64,000 nucleotides of DNA from Deltaproteobacteria bacterium (GTDB taxonomy: Bacteria > Desulfobacterota > Desulfuromonadia > Geobacterales > Pseudopelobacteraceae): NCBI GenBank assembly GCA_021778115.1, contig JAJYCS010000002.1, forward strand, positions 22,230 through 86,229. The letters run 5' to 3'. Position 1 is the first letter of the stretch. The number at the start of each line of letters is the position of its first letter. The position numbers and the translations under genes were made by a program. Under the pieces are notes generated by a model. It made no database searches. It saw nothing but the letters and a program-made list of their open reading frames with translations, and was not told the origin of the DNA. This document shows, piece by piece, positions 28,780 through 37,800 of the stretch.

Positions 28780-29212
28780 CCTCGTCACGGCCTCCTGCTT
28801 GGACTGGTTACCCTGTAGCATAGCAAGGCCGGGCGTCGACCGGTGTAATAGTTGTGTAAAAACGTTTATTTTAATGAAAAACCCCAAACCAACACCCCGC
28901 AATCCACCCCCCTCAAAAAGAAATAAGTCTTTATATTCCGAATACTTTTGTCTATAATCCGTCTTAATGAATATATTTTCACTTTAAGCCAAGTCGCGGT
29001 TCTTGAGCATATACTTGAGCATATAGTTACGGGTTATGGGTCGGAGTTTACGGTTTTCAGGTGACCCGGGCTGTCGAATGGCAGCTCCCCTTAATGCCGT
29101 GACCGCCACCCCCATCTGTTGAAGAAACGCATCCCGGGTAGCTTATAGGAACGGCACCTTACAACAGGCGTCGGAAGTATCAGGTGACCCGAGCTGTTCA
29201 AAAGTGATATCG
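28780..29212. other. 433-base gap at the left edge of the glycan locus, with small repeats
   Basis: No gene is recognised. The stretch 28860-28980 is A+T-rich and contains a TATAAT (plus strand, near 28953) without a following gene. A perfect 12-base tandem repeat (CTTGAGCATATA twice) is at 29002-29025. An 18-base direct repeat TCAGGTGACCCG(G/A)GCTGT occurs at 29058-29075 and 29180-29197 with one mismatch. These sit at the junction between core genes and the polysaccharide cluster and may mark an old insertion. Confidence 0.5.
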
Positions 29213-29968
29213 TCAAGAGCGGCTTCGGTACCATTGTTTCACCTTGCGTAGTGGCTTACAAGGGACTGTCCATGGGTATGGCAGCAAACCGTTGACCAGC
29301 CAGGCCTTCCAGTCCATGGCGTGGGCCTGCAGTCGGCTGTTGAGGGAACGATTGCTGGCCCCCCCAGATCGCATGCTTACCAGCAGGTAAGGTAGGTAGG
29401 CTGCTTGGAGTCGATGACGTAACAGATAGCGCAGCATGAGCTCGTAGTCTGCTGCTGTACCAAGATCGAGCCGATAACCGCCATATTGCCGATACCATTG
29501 CCGCCTAACGAAGAAAGTCGGGTGTGGGGGCATCCAGCCAAAATACAGCTTACGCCGGGTCAGTTGGCCGGCGCGCCAGGAGCGGGTTACGCGGTTCGGA
29601 TGGCATGCATCAACATAGACCAGATCACCATAGCAAGCATCGATGGTGCCAGTAGCAAAAACCGCCGCAACTCTGGCCAAAACCTCACGGTCGGCATACT
29701 GATCATCGGCATGGAGAAAACCGACCACCTCGCCGGTGGCCAGGGCAAGTCCCTTATTCATCGCATCGTACAGTCCCCGGTCCGGCTCGCTGAGCACCGT
29801 AGCAATCTTCTCCCGGTACGGTGCGAGTTGTGTGAGCGTCCCGTCGCAGGATCCTCCATCAATTACTAGGTATTCGATATCAGGATAGCTTTGTTCACAT
29901 ACTGAGCGTGCTGTTGCTGCAATAGTCTCCTGGCTGTTCAGGCTGACGGTAATCACTGAGAGTTTCAC
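29213..29968 (-). CDS. Glycosyltransferase family 2
   Basis: GT-A fold glycosyltransferase, 251 residues. N-terminal KLSVITVSLNSQETIAAT and nucleotide-binding DGGSCDGT, then a DxD-type motif in VVGFLHADDQYAD at about 85-97. WMPPHPTFFVRRQWY near 145 and TAADYELMLRYL near 170 are typical of the WcaA/colanic-type GT2 group. GTG start at 29968. Last gene of the minus-strand glycan cluster, 6 bases after the next glycosyltransferase gene. Sugar specificity cannot be read. Confidence 0.88.
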   Translation of the reverse strand: MKLSVITVSLNSQETIAATARSVCEQSYPDIEYLVIDGGSCDGTLTQLAPYREKIATVLSEPDRGLYDAMNKGLALATGEVVGFLHADDQYADREVLARVAAVFATGTIDACYGDLVYVDACHPNRVTRSWRAGQLTRRKLYFGWMPPHPTFFVRRQWYRQYGGYRLDLGTAADYELMLRYLLRHRLQAAYLPYLLVSMRSGGASNRSLNSRLQAHAMDWKAWLVNGLLPYPWTVPCKPLRKVKQWYRSRS

Positions 29969-29974
29969 ACCTGG

Positions 29975-30703
29975 TCACCGCCTCTGCTCAAAGATACGCT
30001 GCATCAGGCTGCGCAGCAGCTGGTAGCGCAGCATGATCTTCTGCCACAAGGAATAACTGCTGCGGCCAGCTGCTGTCGAGGCGGCACCATTGTGGCGCCG
30101 GTAAGCCACAAGCTGTTCAGGATAAAAACAGGTCTGACCATACCATTCGGCCACCAGGCCAAGCCAGATATCGTGCATAGGGACAGATGGAGGAATAGGT
30201 CGGGCGTTTTCCAGTAATGTGCGACGGAAGGCCATGCAGCAGCCGAGGTAGGAGTTACGTATAAAGTTAGCCCAGAAACCGGGCCGTGAGTGGTGTTGGG
30301 CAAAAAAGGAAGGAGCGATCTCAATTCCCTCCTCGTCAATGAGAGTGCAGTCGCTCACCACGAGATCAAAGCTCTGGAGCAGCTGTACGACGGTTGTTAT
30401 TTTATCCCGGTGCCAGATGTCATCTTGGTCGGCAAGGAAGATGAAATTATGACGTGCGTGCGCGAGGGTACAGTCAAAGTTGGAAACGGGGCTTCGAGGG
30501 GCGGTGGATCGTTCTAAGAGTCTGATGCGGGGGTCAGCAAAGGCTTTGATGAGATCCACCGTTTCGTCCGTAGACTGGTCATCGGAGACAATCACCTCAT
30601 CATCGGCATGCAGCTGACACATAATTGACCTGAGCTGTTCTCCGATAAAACGAGCGCCGTTGAAAGTAGCCATGCAGACCGATACCGGTGGTCGTTCAGG
30701 CAT
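29975..30703 (-). CDS. Glycosyltransferase family 2 (rhamnosyltransferase-like)
   Basis: GT2 enzyme of 242 residues. PPVSVCMATFNGARFIGEQL at the start, SDDQSTDETVDLI, and FLADQDDIWHRDK with the metal-binding DxD. The DQDDIW form and the later MHDIWLGLVAEWYG are typical of the alpha-L-rhamnosyltransferase/WbbL-like group. The gene overlaps the upstream glycosyltransferase by 8 bases. Together they look like duplicated relatives. Confidence 0.87.
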   Translation of the reverse strand: MPERPPVSVCMATFNGARFIGEQLRSIMCQLHADDEVIVSDDQSTDETVDLIKAFADPRIRLLERSTAPRSPVSNFDCTLAHARHNFIFLADQDDIWHRDKITTVVQLLQSFDLVVSDCTLIDEEGIEIAPSFFAQHHSRPGFWANFIRNSYLGCCMAFRRTLLENARPIPPSVPMHDIWLGLVAEWYGQTCFYPEQLVAYRRHNGAASTAAGRSSYSLWQKIMLRYQLLRSLMQRIFEQRR

Positions 30704-31646
30704 AAAAATACAAGCTCACAGTACGGTACCACGCCTGCTTATGAATACCATGCCGGGCCAATACAAACTTCCTAAAAAAAGGACTATACGCCGACAATTG
30801 GGCATAGTCTTGGATAACCCGCCTATTTGCCGTTGAAATATCAACGTCATAACGCTGTAACAACGCAGCGGCCTGTTTTTGTGTGGCACCTAATTCTCGC
30901 CGTATCATCTCCCCATTCGTCCCTAGCCTATCCAACATCAGCTTCCACCAGGCACGCGCCCCCACATCATTATGGTGATGTTGTCTATAGAGGACTGTTG
31001 ATGAGTGTAGTCCGCTCATATGACCGCCAAAGGCGGCTACCGTCAAAGCAAACCACCAGTCGTGCATCAATGGCCCTTGTTCAGGCATCGGCATCACCAA
31101 CTTGAGAGCAGCCCGATTCACCATCATCGTGCATCCGGTTACGATATTTTGTGCCAAAAGCACCTGCAAATGGTTAACTGGCGGCTTCATCTGCTGATAT
31201 CGCCAGAAAGAAGGGGCTATTTCGGTTCCATCTTTTGCGACAACCTTAAGGTCAGTATAGACAAGACATGGCCGATCATTACCGTATGCCCCTTCAAGTC
31301 GCTGCATCTCAGACAGAGTCATGTGAATCTTGTCAGGCAGCCAGACATCATCCTGATCGCAAAACATCAGATAATCGCCACCCACAAACTCCAGCAGACG
31401 GACAAAGTTCTTACAGGCCCCCAACTTGTTGCCAGCGGATCGTACCATGCGTACAGGAAAAGGGCTTGTTGCAGCAAAATCATCTAGTATCCTACAGGTG
31501 TCATCCTGCGATACATCATCCCCGACAATCAATTCGTTGGGCAATAACGTCTGCTCAGCCAGTGATGCTAACTGTTCCCTCAAGTAAAGAGCACCATTAC
31601 AGGTAGCAAGTATGATGCTTACACCGGGGACTTGCACTATTGACAT
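30696..31646 (-). CDS. Glycosyltransferase family 2 (rhamnosyltransferase-like)
   Basis: GT2 enzyme of 316 residues, paralogous to the next gene downstream. GVSIILATCNGALYLREQL, VGDDVSQDDTCRIL, and MFCDQDDVWLPDKI with the DxD; PLMHDWWFALTVAAFGG corresponds to the acceptor/catalytic region. An ATG at 31646 follows AAGGAGG with no spacing; a GTG at 31637 has better spacing (9 bases) and may be the true start. C-terminal basic region could associate with the membrane. Acceptor unknown. Confidence 0.87.
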   Translation of the reverse strand: MSIVQVPGVSIILATCNGALYLREQLASLAEQTLLPNELIVGDDVSQDDTCRILDDFAATSPFPVRMVRSAGNKLGACKNFVRLLEFVGGDYLMFCDQDDVWLPDKIHMTLSEMQRLEGAYGNDRPCLVYTDLKVVAKDGTEIAPSFWRYQQMKPPVNHLQVLLAQNIVTGCTMMVNRAALKLVMPMPEQGPLMHDWWFALTVAAFGGHMSGLHSSTVLYRQHHHNDVGARAWWKLMLDRLGTNGEMIRRELGATQKQAAALLQRYDVDISTANRRVIQDYAQLSAYSPFFRKFVLARHGIHKQAWYRTVSLYFYA

Positions 31647-31713
31647 CCTCCTTGGTCTGAAAGCCTGAGATTCCTGCGGTGCTTAGGTCCGGCATTGAGC
31701 CGCCCCCAGATCC

Positions 31714-32640
31714 TTAGCAGCAAAGCAGTGAGTCACGTACCTTTGCCATGCCGACAGCCAGCGGCACCAAGGGTTGCCAGCCCAACTCTCGTCGAGCCAG
31801 GGTGATATCAAGAATATTGACGGGTACATCGCAGACCCGTGCTGGCAGATAGGTGCAATTGATCGCATTTCCGAGCAGGAGACGTAGATGGTCCAGCAGA
31901 TCGTTGAGGCTGTGGCCGGTGCCGCTGCCAATATTAAATATTCGTTTTGTGCCCGTGTAGTCGATGGTCGTCAGTATGGCGTTGATTACGTCGTCGATAT
32001 AAAGGTAGTCGCGCACCACTGTGCCGTCGCCCCATATTTCCAACTGTTCGTGCTGTAAGGCTTTGTGGAGAAACACGGGGATGACACCTTGACCTGAATG
32101 CAGGGACTGCTGCTCGCCATAGGGATTGGCCAGACGTAGGATGCGATAGTCGAGACCATGCAGGTAGCGGTAGAGGGCCAGATACTTTTCAATGGCCAGC
32201 TTACCGATACCATAGGCGCAAACCGGATTGGTTGGATGTTCCTCATTGATAGGAATGGTGCGTGGAATACCGTATACTGTACCACCGGAAGAGATGAAGA
32301 CAATACGTGGCGGTTTAGGCTGCTTTCGTATGAGATCAAACAACTGCAGGCTTCCCCCTACATTACCATGCAGGTCGTACAGAGGGTTCTCATTGGATGT
32401 TCGTGGTAAGGTGGTGCTGACCAGATGAACGACGAGATCGGTCTCTGCCAGTGCAGTTGTGAGATCCGCAGTATTGGTGAAGTCTCCTGCCTGCCAGGTG
32501 ACCCCGGCAATAGCCGGCCAATCGACCCGTCCTCCGGCCGGCAGCAGGTCAAGAGAGGTGACCGCATGGCCAGCCGCAATCAGAGCTGCACAGAGATGTC
32601 GACCGATAAAGCCGGCGCCACCGAGAACGAGGGTATTCAT
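31714..32640 (-). CDS. NAD-dependent epimerase/dehydratase (GalE-like)
   Basis: Short-chain dehydrogenase of the extended type, 308 residues. Rossmann GGAGFIGRHLC at the start, SSGGTVYG (about 115) and the catalytic Tyr-x3-Lys in YGIGKLAIEKY (about 142-152), then ANPYGEQQ. It matches UDP-glucose 4-epimerase-like proteins found in O-antigen loci; 4-epimerase versus other nucleotide-sugar activity is not decided. Its ATG overlaps the stop of the upstream GT4 gene (ATGA). Confidence 0.85.
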   Translation of the reverse strand: MNTLVLGGAGFIGRHLCAALIAAGHAVTSLDLLPAGGRVDWPAIAGVTWQAGDFTNTADLTTALAETDLVVHLVSTTLPRTSNENPLYDLHGNVGGSLQLFDLIRKQPKPPRIVFISSGGTVYGIPRTIPINEEHPTNPVCAYGIGKLAIEKYLALYRYLHGLDYRILRLANPYGEQQSLHSGQGVIPVFLHKALQHEQLEIWGDGTVVRDYLYIDDVINAILTTIDYTGTKRIFNIGSGTGHSLNDLLDHLRLLLGNAINCTYLPARVCDVPVNILDITLARRELGWQPLVPLAVGMAKVRDSLLCC

Positions 32641-33896
32641 TGGGCCGCCTTCTGTCGGATGGTTTCGAGATGGGTTTCGACCTGACCGATCATCCGGGAG
32701 AAGGTAAAGGTGCTGGCATACTGACGTGCCTGTGTAGCAACACGGGTACGCAGCGGGTGGTCTTGTGCGAGCCTGATTGTCTGTGCAGCCAGTTGAGATG
32801 CGAGCCCTTTCCCAAAGAGCATGCCGGTAATGCCGTTTGTAATGATCTCTGGATTGCCCCCCACTGTAGAGGCCACGGTGGGGATCCCAGCCTGTAGGGC
32901 ATGGATGAGCGTCAGTGAAAACGGTTCATAAAGTGAGGGGAAAAGATAGAGATCATGAGTCTGGAACAATTGAAACAGATCGGTTTCGGGGACGGCAGGG
33001 GCAAAGGTGACCGCTGATGTGAGTCCCAACTCTTGGATCCGGTTGCGTAGTTGTGCAAGATAGGGTTGATCGCGGTCATCTCCCACAATGGAAAGTTCTA
33101 CCTGTAGCATAGGTAACCCCTTTATGATCTGGGGCAAGGCTTCGATAATGGTATGGCATCCTTTGATTTCCACGACGCGTCCGGCGAACAACAGCCGCAA
33201 TTTCCCCTCATAGAGAAGACGAGAACGGTCGGCAAACGGCATGGGAGCAGCCAGAGGCGCGGTAACGCCATGGTGAATGATCGTGCTCTCGGTGAATCTG
33301 AACCCGGCGTCATGGTAAAGTTGCTGCATGAAGTGGCTGGCAAAGATGGCGGAACCGCGCAATGGCGGGATAGTTGTCAGCGCACCGGCAAAAGTTCTTT
33401 TTATGCGTCGTAGTAATGCGGTCAAACCTGGAGGGCGCCCATATACCTCATGGCTGAAGTATTGGGCGATGAAGTTGCCGTTGTAGAAGGCAATCAGCCA
33501 ATTGTCGGTCAGGAGATAGACAAGTCGTCGGCCTGAGCGTTCCAGTGCGGTCAGCAACGACACATCGTAAAAATGGAGATTCCAGACAAAGACGAGGTCG
33601 GGGTCCTGTTCAGCGAGGACCTGGTTAAGCAGCTCGACGTTGTGCTTGTTAATTGCATCCCGGTCTTCTGCCGATGGGGTGAAGGGCTGGTAGATATTTC
33701 CGTTAGTGGCCAGGAGGGTGAGAGAGCGTAGCACCTGCTGGTTGGCGTAGTCAGCCTGCTTATCACCGTAGCTGCTGGTCAGTACAACAACAGTGTGTCC
33801 CTTTGCGGCCAAGGAACACATAACCTCGAAGCAGAGAATTTCGTAACCGCCTACGGCGTTTGGTGGATATAGGTTGCTGAGCGCTAAAATTTTCAT
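32637..33896 (-). CDS. Glycosyltransferase family 4
   Basis: GT-B enzyme of 419 residues. N-terminal domain starts MKILALSNLYPPNAVGGYE, the acceptor-side Gly-rich loop. The C-terminal domain has LLFAGRVVEIKGCHTIIEAL, IVGDDRDQPY and the donor-binding EPFSLTLIHALQAGIPTVAS (E-x7-E type with the second Glu replaced by His/Ala context). Overlaps its neighbours on both sides by 4 bases. Retaining sugar transfer is known for the family; donor unknown. Confidence 0.9.
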   Translation of the reverse strand: MKILALSNLYPPNAVGGYEILCFEVMCSLAAKGHTVVVLTSSYGDKQADYANQQVLRSLTLLATNGNIYQPFTPSAEDRDAINKHNVELLNQVLAEQDPDLVFVWNLHFYDVSLLTALERSGRRLVYLLTDNWLIAFYNGNFIAQYFSHEVYGRPPGLTALLRRIKRTFAGALTTIPPLRGSAIFASHFMQQLYHDAGFRFTESTIIHHGVTAPLAAPMPFADRSRLLYEGKLRLLFAGRVVEIKGCHTIIEALPQIIKGLPMLQVELSIVGDDRDQPYLAQLRNRIQELGLTSAVTFAPAVPETDLFQLFQTHDLYLFPSLYEPFSLTLIHALQAGIPTVASTVGGNPEIITNGITGMLFGKGLASQLAAQTIRLAQDHPLRTRVATQARQYASTFTFSRMIGQVETHLETIRQKAAQ

Positions 33897-34801
33897 CGTA
33901 CGGCTCCTGCCAGGAATCGTCGGAAGGCCTCGTCATCTTGCCAACTATCGACTTTGAGTCTGTCTGCCGGCAGCTGTTGCTGATAATATTTGAAGAAGAA
34001 CAAGAGTAGACGGGTCAGGTTGTGGCGTTCGGTGATGTTGGCCAGCCGTGCAAGATACTGCCAATCCTCTGCAGCACCTATTTGCCAGGCAAAAAAAGCC
34101 ACGACGGCTGCCCACTCTTGTTTGACCTTCAAGGTGCCTTCGCTGATAGTATTTGCTGCATGGATGCGATAGTGCAGCAGCGGTTGTTCCAGCAATTTTA
34201 TCTTTTGGCCATGCAGGAGTAGGCGAAGAAAAAAGTCAAGGTCATGGGCGTAGCGCAGGTTGGCGAAATGTCCTACCTCGTCGAAAACGGCTCGCCGAAT
34301 GAAGAGATTGGAGGTGGTCATCAGGAAATTGCCGTTGATAAGCGCCAACGCCAGATCCTGTTCGTGACGATAGAAGGTCAGCGCTTCTTCATACCATGTA
34401 TTGCGGCATGGTTTCCCTTGCGCATCCAAGAACGTCAGCGCCGAACACACCGCTGCCGTGCCGGGCATCTGTGCCATGGCCTGCATACAGGTCTCAAAGC
34501 GCTGGGGGTGGTAGCAATCGTCGGAATTGAGGATGGCGATGTAGGTGCCACTGGCTCGTTTAAGGCCGGCATTGATCGTGGCATGGGCCCCCTGGTTGGG
34601 GTGTGACCAGGCGATGATGCGGGGGTCATGCTGAGCTCGTGCCTGCACCCGTTGGAAAGAACCGTCAGTAGAACCGTCATCCACTATGATAATCTCACAA
34701 GGCGCAATCGTCTGGGCCATGATGCTATCGAGCGCAGCGTCAATAAACTTTTCGTGATTATAAAGCGGTATTACGACCGATATGGTGGTGTCTGGAGGCA
34801 C
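33893..34801 (-). CDS. Glycosyltransferase family 2
   Basis: GT2 enzyme of 302 residues beginning at a GTG. TISVVIPLYNHEKFIDAAL, VDDGSTDGSF, and IAILNSDDCYHPQRFE with the DxD at about 92-94. RYAHDLDFFLRLLLHG near 175 is the catalytic/acceptor region. The C-terminal 80 residues are helical and may hold a partner or the membrane. Four-base overlap with the GT4 gene; 20 bases after the giant multidomain gene. Confidence 0.88.
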   Translation of the reverse strand: MPPDTTISVVIPLYNHEKFIDAALDSIMAQTIAPCEIIIVDDGSTDGSFQRVQARAQHDPRIIAWSHPNQGAHATINAGLKRASGTYIAILNSDDCYHPQRFETCMQAMAQMPGTAAVCSALTFLDAQGKPCRNTWYEEALTFYRHEQDLALALINGNFLMTTSNLFIRRAVFDEVGHFANLRYAHDLDFFLRLLLHGQKIKLLEQPLLHYRIHAANTISEGTLKVKQEWAAVVAFFAWQIGAAEDWQYLARLANITERHNLTRLLLFFFKYYQQQLPADRLKVDSWQDDEAFRRFLAGAVR

Positions 34802-34821
34802 GCAGCTTCTCTCAAATATCT

Positions 34822-37800
34822 TTATTTTAGTGCCCGGAAAAGGAGCTGTTCACCCCCCAGATAGCCAAAATGTTCCGACCAATAGCCATAGGCCACTACG
34901 TCCCGGAAACCTAACTCACGCAACTCGTCCAACAGTTTCCAGCCGAAGTGGTAAAAACAGAGGCATCCATCGTTATTGAGCGGATCACCGTGGTATTCGG
35001 GGGGGAGCAGATGGTGGATCTGCCCGGTTTCATCAAGTTTGGCCCGTATGGTATGGTTGGCTGCACGGTGGTCAAAAGGCACCGTAAAGAACAGGGTACC
35101 ACCCGGCTTCAGGCAACGCAGACATTCCTGAAATGCTTGCCGATAGTTGGGAATATGTTCTATCACGTCAAAGGAGAGAATGGTATCGAGACATTCATTG
35201 GCAAATGAGAGGGCCGTGAGGTTCTCGTTGCGCAGACCGGTGTGATCTACCCCGCCAGGTGGCACGGTGTCCCCTAGATATTCACTGCCGATCACCTGTG
35301 CATAGTTGCGTTGGAACCAGGCGAAGAGGGTTGTCGTTTGTTCGGTCAGGTAGATGCGGCTCTCCGGAGTTGGGGCACCCAGTAAATGGAAGAGATGGAT
35401 CGCGGCCCGCATTCTGTTGTTGAGGTGGCATTCCGGGCATACAACCCGTTCGCGCCAATTGGGAACAATGCTGCCATCCGGCTGTGGGAAGCCATACTTG
35501 AGGTCGCTGTGGAAGGACATTTCACCTCCGCAGACGAAGCAAAAACCATGGGTGACTATCGGTTCGTTGGCGCTAGCCAGGTTGGTTTCCGTCTCGTGGT
35601 AATATTGTCGTAGCAGGGTGCGGTCCGGATGTTGATATGCATCTTGAGAAGCAAGTCGTTCTAGATATAATCCGTTCCTCGGCGGGTTCGGCAGCATATT
35701 TTTGAAAATTCGTTCAAAGCCCTGGGCTGCCGCATCCAGTGAGAACTTCCGGTGCGCCAGTTCTCGGCCGCCCCTAGATAGGCGCTCCCATAAATTTTGA
35801 TCATGGTGCAGTGTCAGTACGGCATCGGCAAATGACCTCGGTGTATCGGCCACCAGAACCTGTTGGCCCGGCACCGCCCCCATCCCCTCGACGGCGATTG
35901 AGGTGCCGATGCATGGGACACCATAGGACATGCTGGTAACCAGCTTGCCTTTGACGCCGGCACCAAAGCGCAAGGGGTTGACCGATATCCTGACTTTATG
36001 CATCAGCTCGGTCAGATCAGGTACAAAACCGTGTATGACTAAGCAGTTACTCGTAAGTGCGATCAGTTCAGGGGGAGGATTGCTCCCCACTACGTGAAAA
36101 ATAAGATTGGGATCTTGAGCTGTGATCAGTGGCATAATCTCCCGGACAAAATAGATCACAGCATCCACATTGGGTTGGTGCTCATAGCCACCGATAAAGA
36201 TCAGCCCGGACCGTTCCCCGAACCCAGCCTCACAAGCAAAGGATTCACTGACCACGGGGATTACCTCGACGTATAGCCTCGGATTTTCCGCCAGCAGCGT
36301 GTTGCGTTCCTGCTCACTCACGACAATGGTACAGTCCACCGCTGCTGCAATACCTAACTCCTGCTCCTTGCGCCAGCGCGCATGCGCAAAAAGTTCCTCC
36401 CGCTGCGGCTCCCGCTGTTCTAGTGCTGCTTGGCGCTCTTCGCGGACATAATGCAGATCGTGGGTTTCGTAAAGCAGGCGAGCTTGGGGACAATGTGTGC
36501 GCAGCAACGGCAGCATTGCTGCGGTGAGATCAGGCCGACACGAGAGGATTAGGTCATATGAGGCACCTTCCACAACGAGATGTTCATACAGGGAGTGCAC
36601 CATCGGGATATGTAGGCATTGCACGCCCATGGCCTGCAATGCCGGGGTGTAATCAGGGTCATAGGCCAGATCGGCCGGGAAAAAGGTCAGGGCGTAGCCT
36701 CGTTCACGGAAGATCCGAATAAAGTTGAAGATCATCACCGAACCGGCATCTTGGTTGGGCCGGGGGACAGAACGCTCCAGCAACAGTATTCTCACCGGTG
36801 CCTCATCCATTGCCCTCCGGGTAAAGGGGGTAACTTGAGAGGCAGTCGCCATCGGGTTTGTCGGATGTTCGTATGCCGCAGGATGTAGTCCGGGCAGGGA
36901 GTTCCGATAATACCACCCGCGCAGAATAGCCTTACGGGAGGGGGAAAGGGGTAGTCGTCGGTACGCATGGTGCAACGTTTCCAACAGGTAGTGACGCATC
37001 TCTCGGGCAAGTCGGCCGGCCCAGCGTACTGGCCTTGTCATACGCCAGGAGCGAGAGGCATACATCGCCTCCAGTTCAGCCTGTCTCATCGCCTGGGCAT
37101 CCCTTGACTGGTTTAACTGTTCCGTCAGCCGTCCTTCCGTTTCCGTCAGCCGCCCTTCCGTTTCCGCCAGCCGTCCTTCCGTTTCTGTCAGCCGTCCTTC
37201 CGTCTCCGTCAGCCGTCCTTCCGTCTCCGTCAGCCGTCCTTCCGTCTCCGTCAGCCGCCCTTCCGTTTCTGTCAGCCGTCCTTCCGTTTCTGTCAGCCGT
37301 CCTTCCGTCTCCGTCAGCCGTCGGTTGTGGTAGTCTAAACATGCTTGCAGATCATAGACAGTCTGGTGATGGAGGTCGGCGACCGCCTTCCATTCAGTCG
37401 GAGTGAGCAGATGGAGCCATTTTCTAAAGAGGTCTTCAGCCGCATGCGCCACCGTATCGGCATCGGGAGCAAGTGGCGATACAGCCGAATCTCCCCCTAG
37501 ATAATATGTGGCGGTAATCCGATCAACAAAGTGGAAAGGGGCAATGCGTGACGCCTGGAGCCAGAAATCCCAATCTTCATAGCAGGTAAGAGTTTCGTCG
37601 AACCGAACTCCTTTTTTCAAAAGGGAAGCGGGAAACAGTACGGCATGGATTGGGATGACGTTTCCCAAGAGAAGTTTTGGGAAGTGTACTGTTGACTCGT
37701 TAAAGGTTTTGAGAACCGTCCGGGCGTTGTCATGACGTCTCAGTCCTTTTACGCCGCTATATACCACCACGTCTGGCAGCTTGGTCTGGAGAGCCGCAAC

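Noticed and set aside
37121..37322. Regular 21-base repeats considered as a CRISPR array
   Set aside because: No unique spacers; the units are contiguous, in frame and code a heptad in a larger protein.
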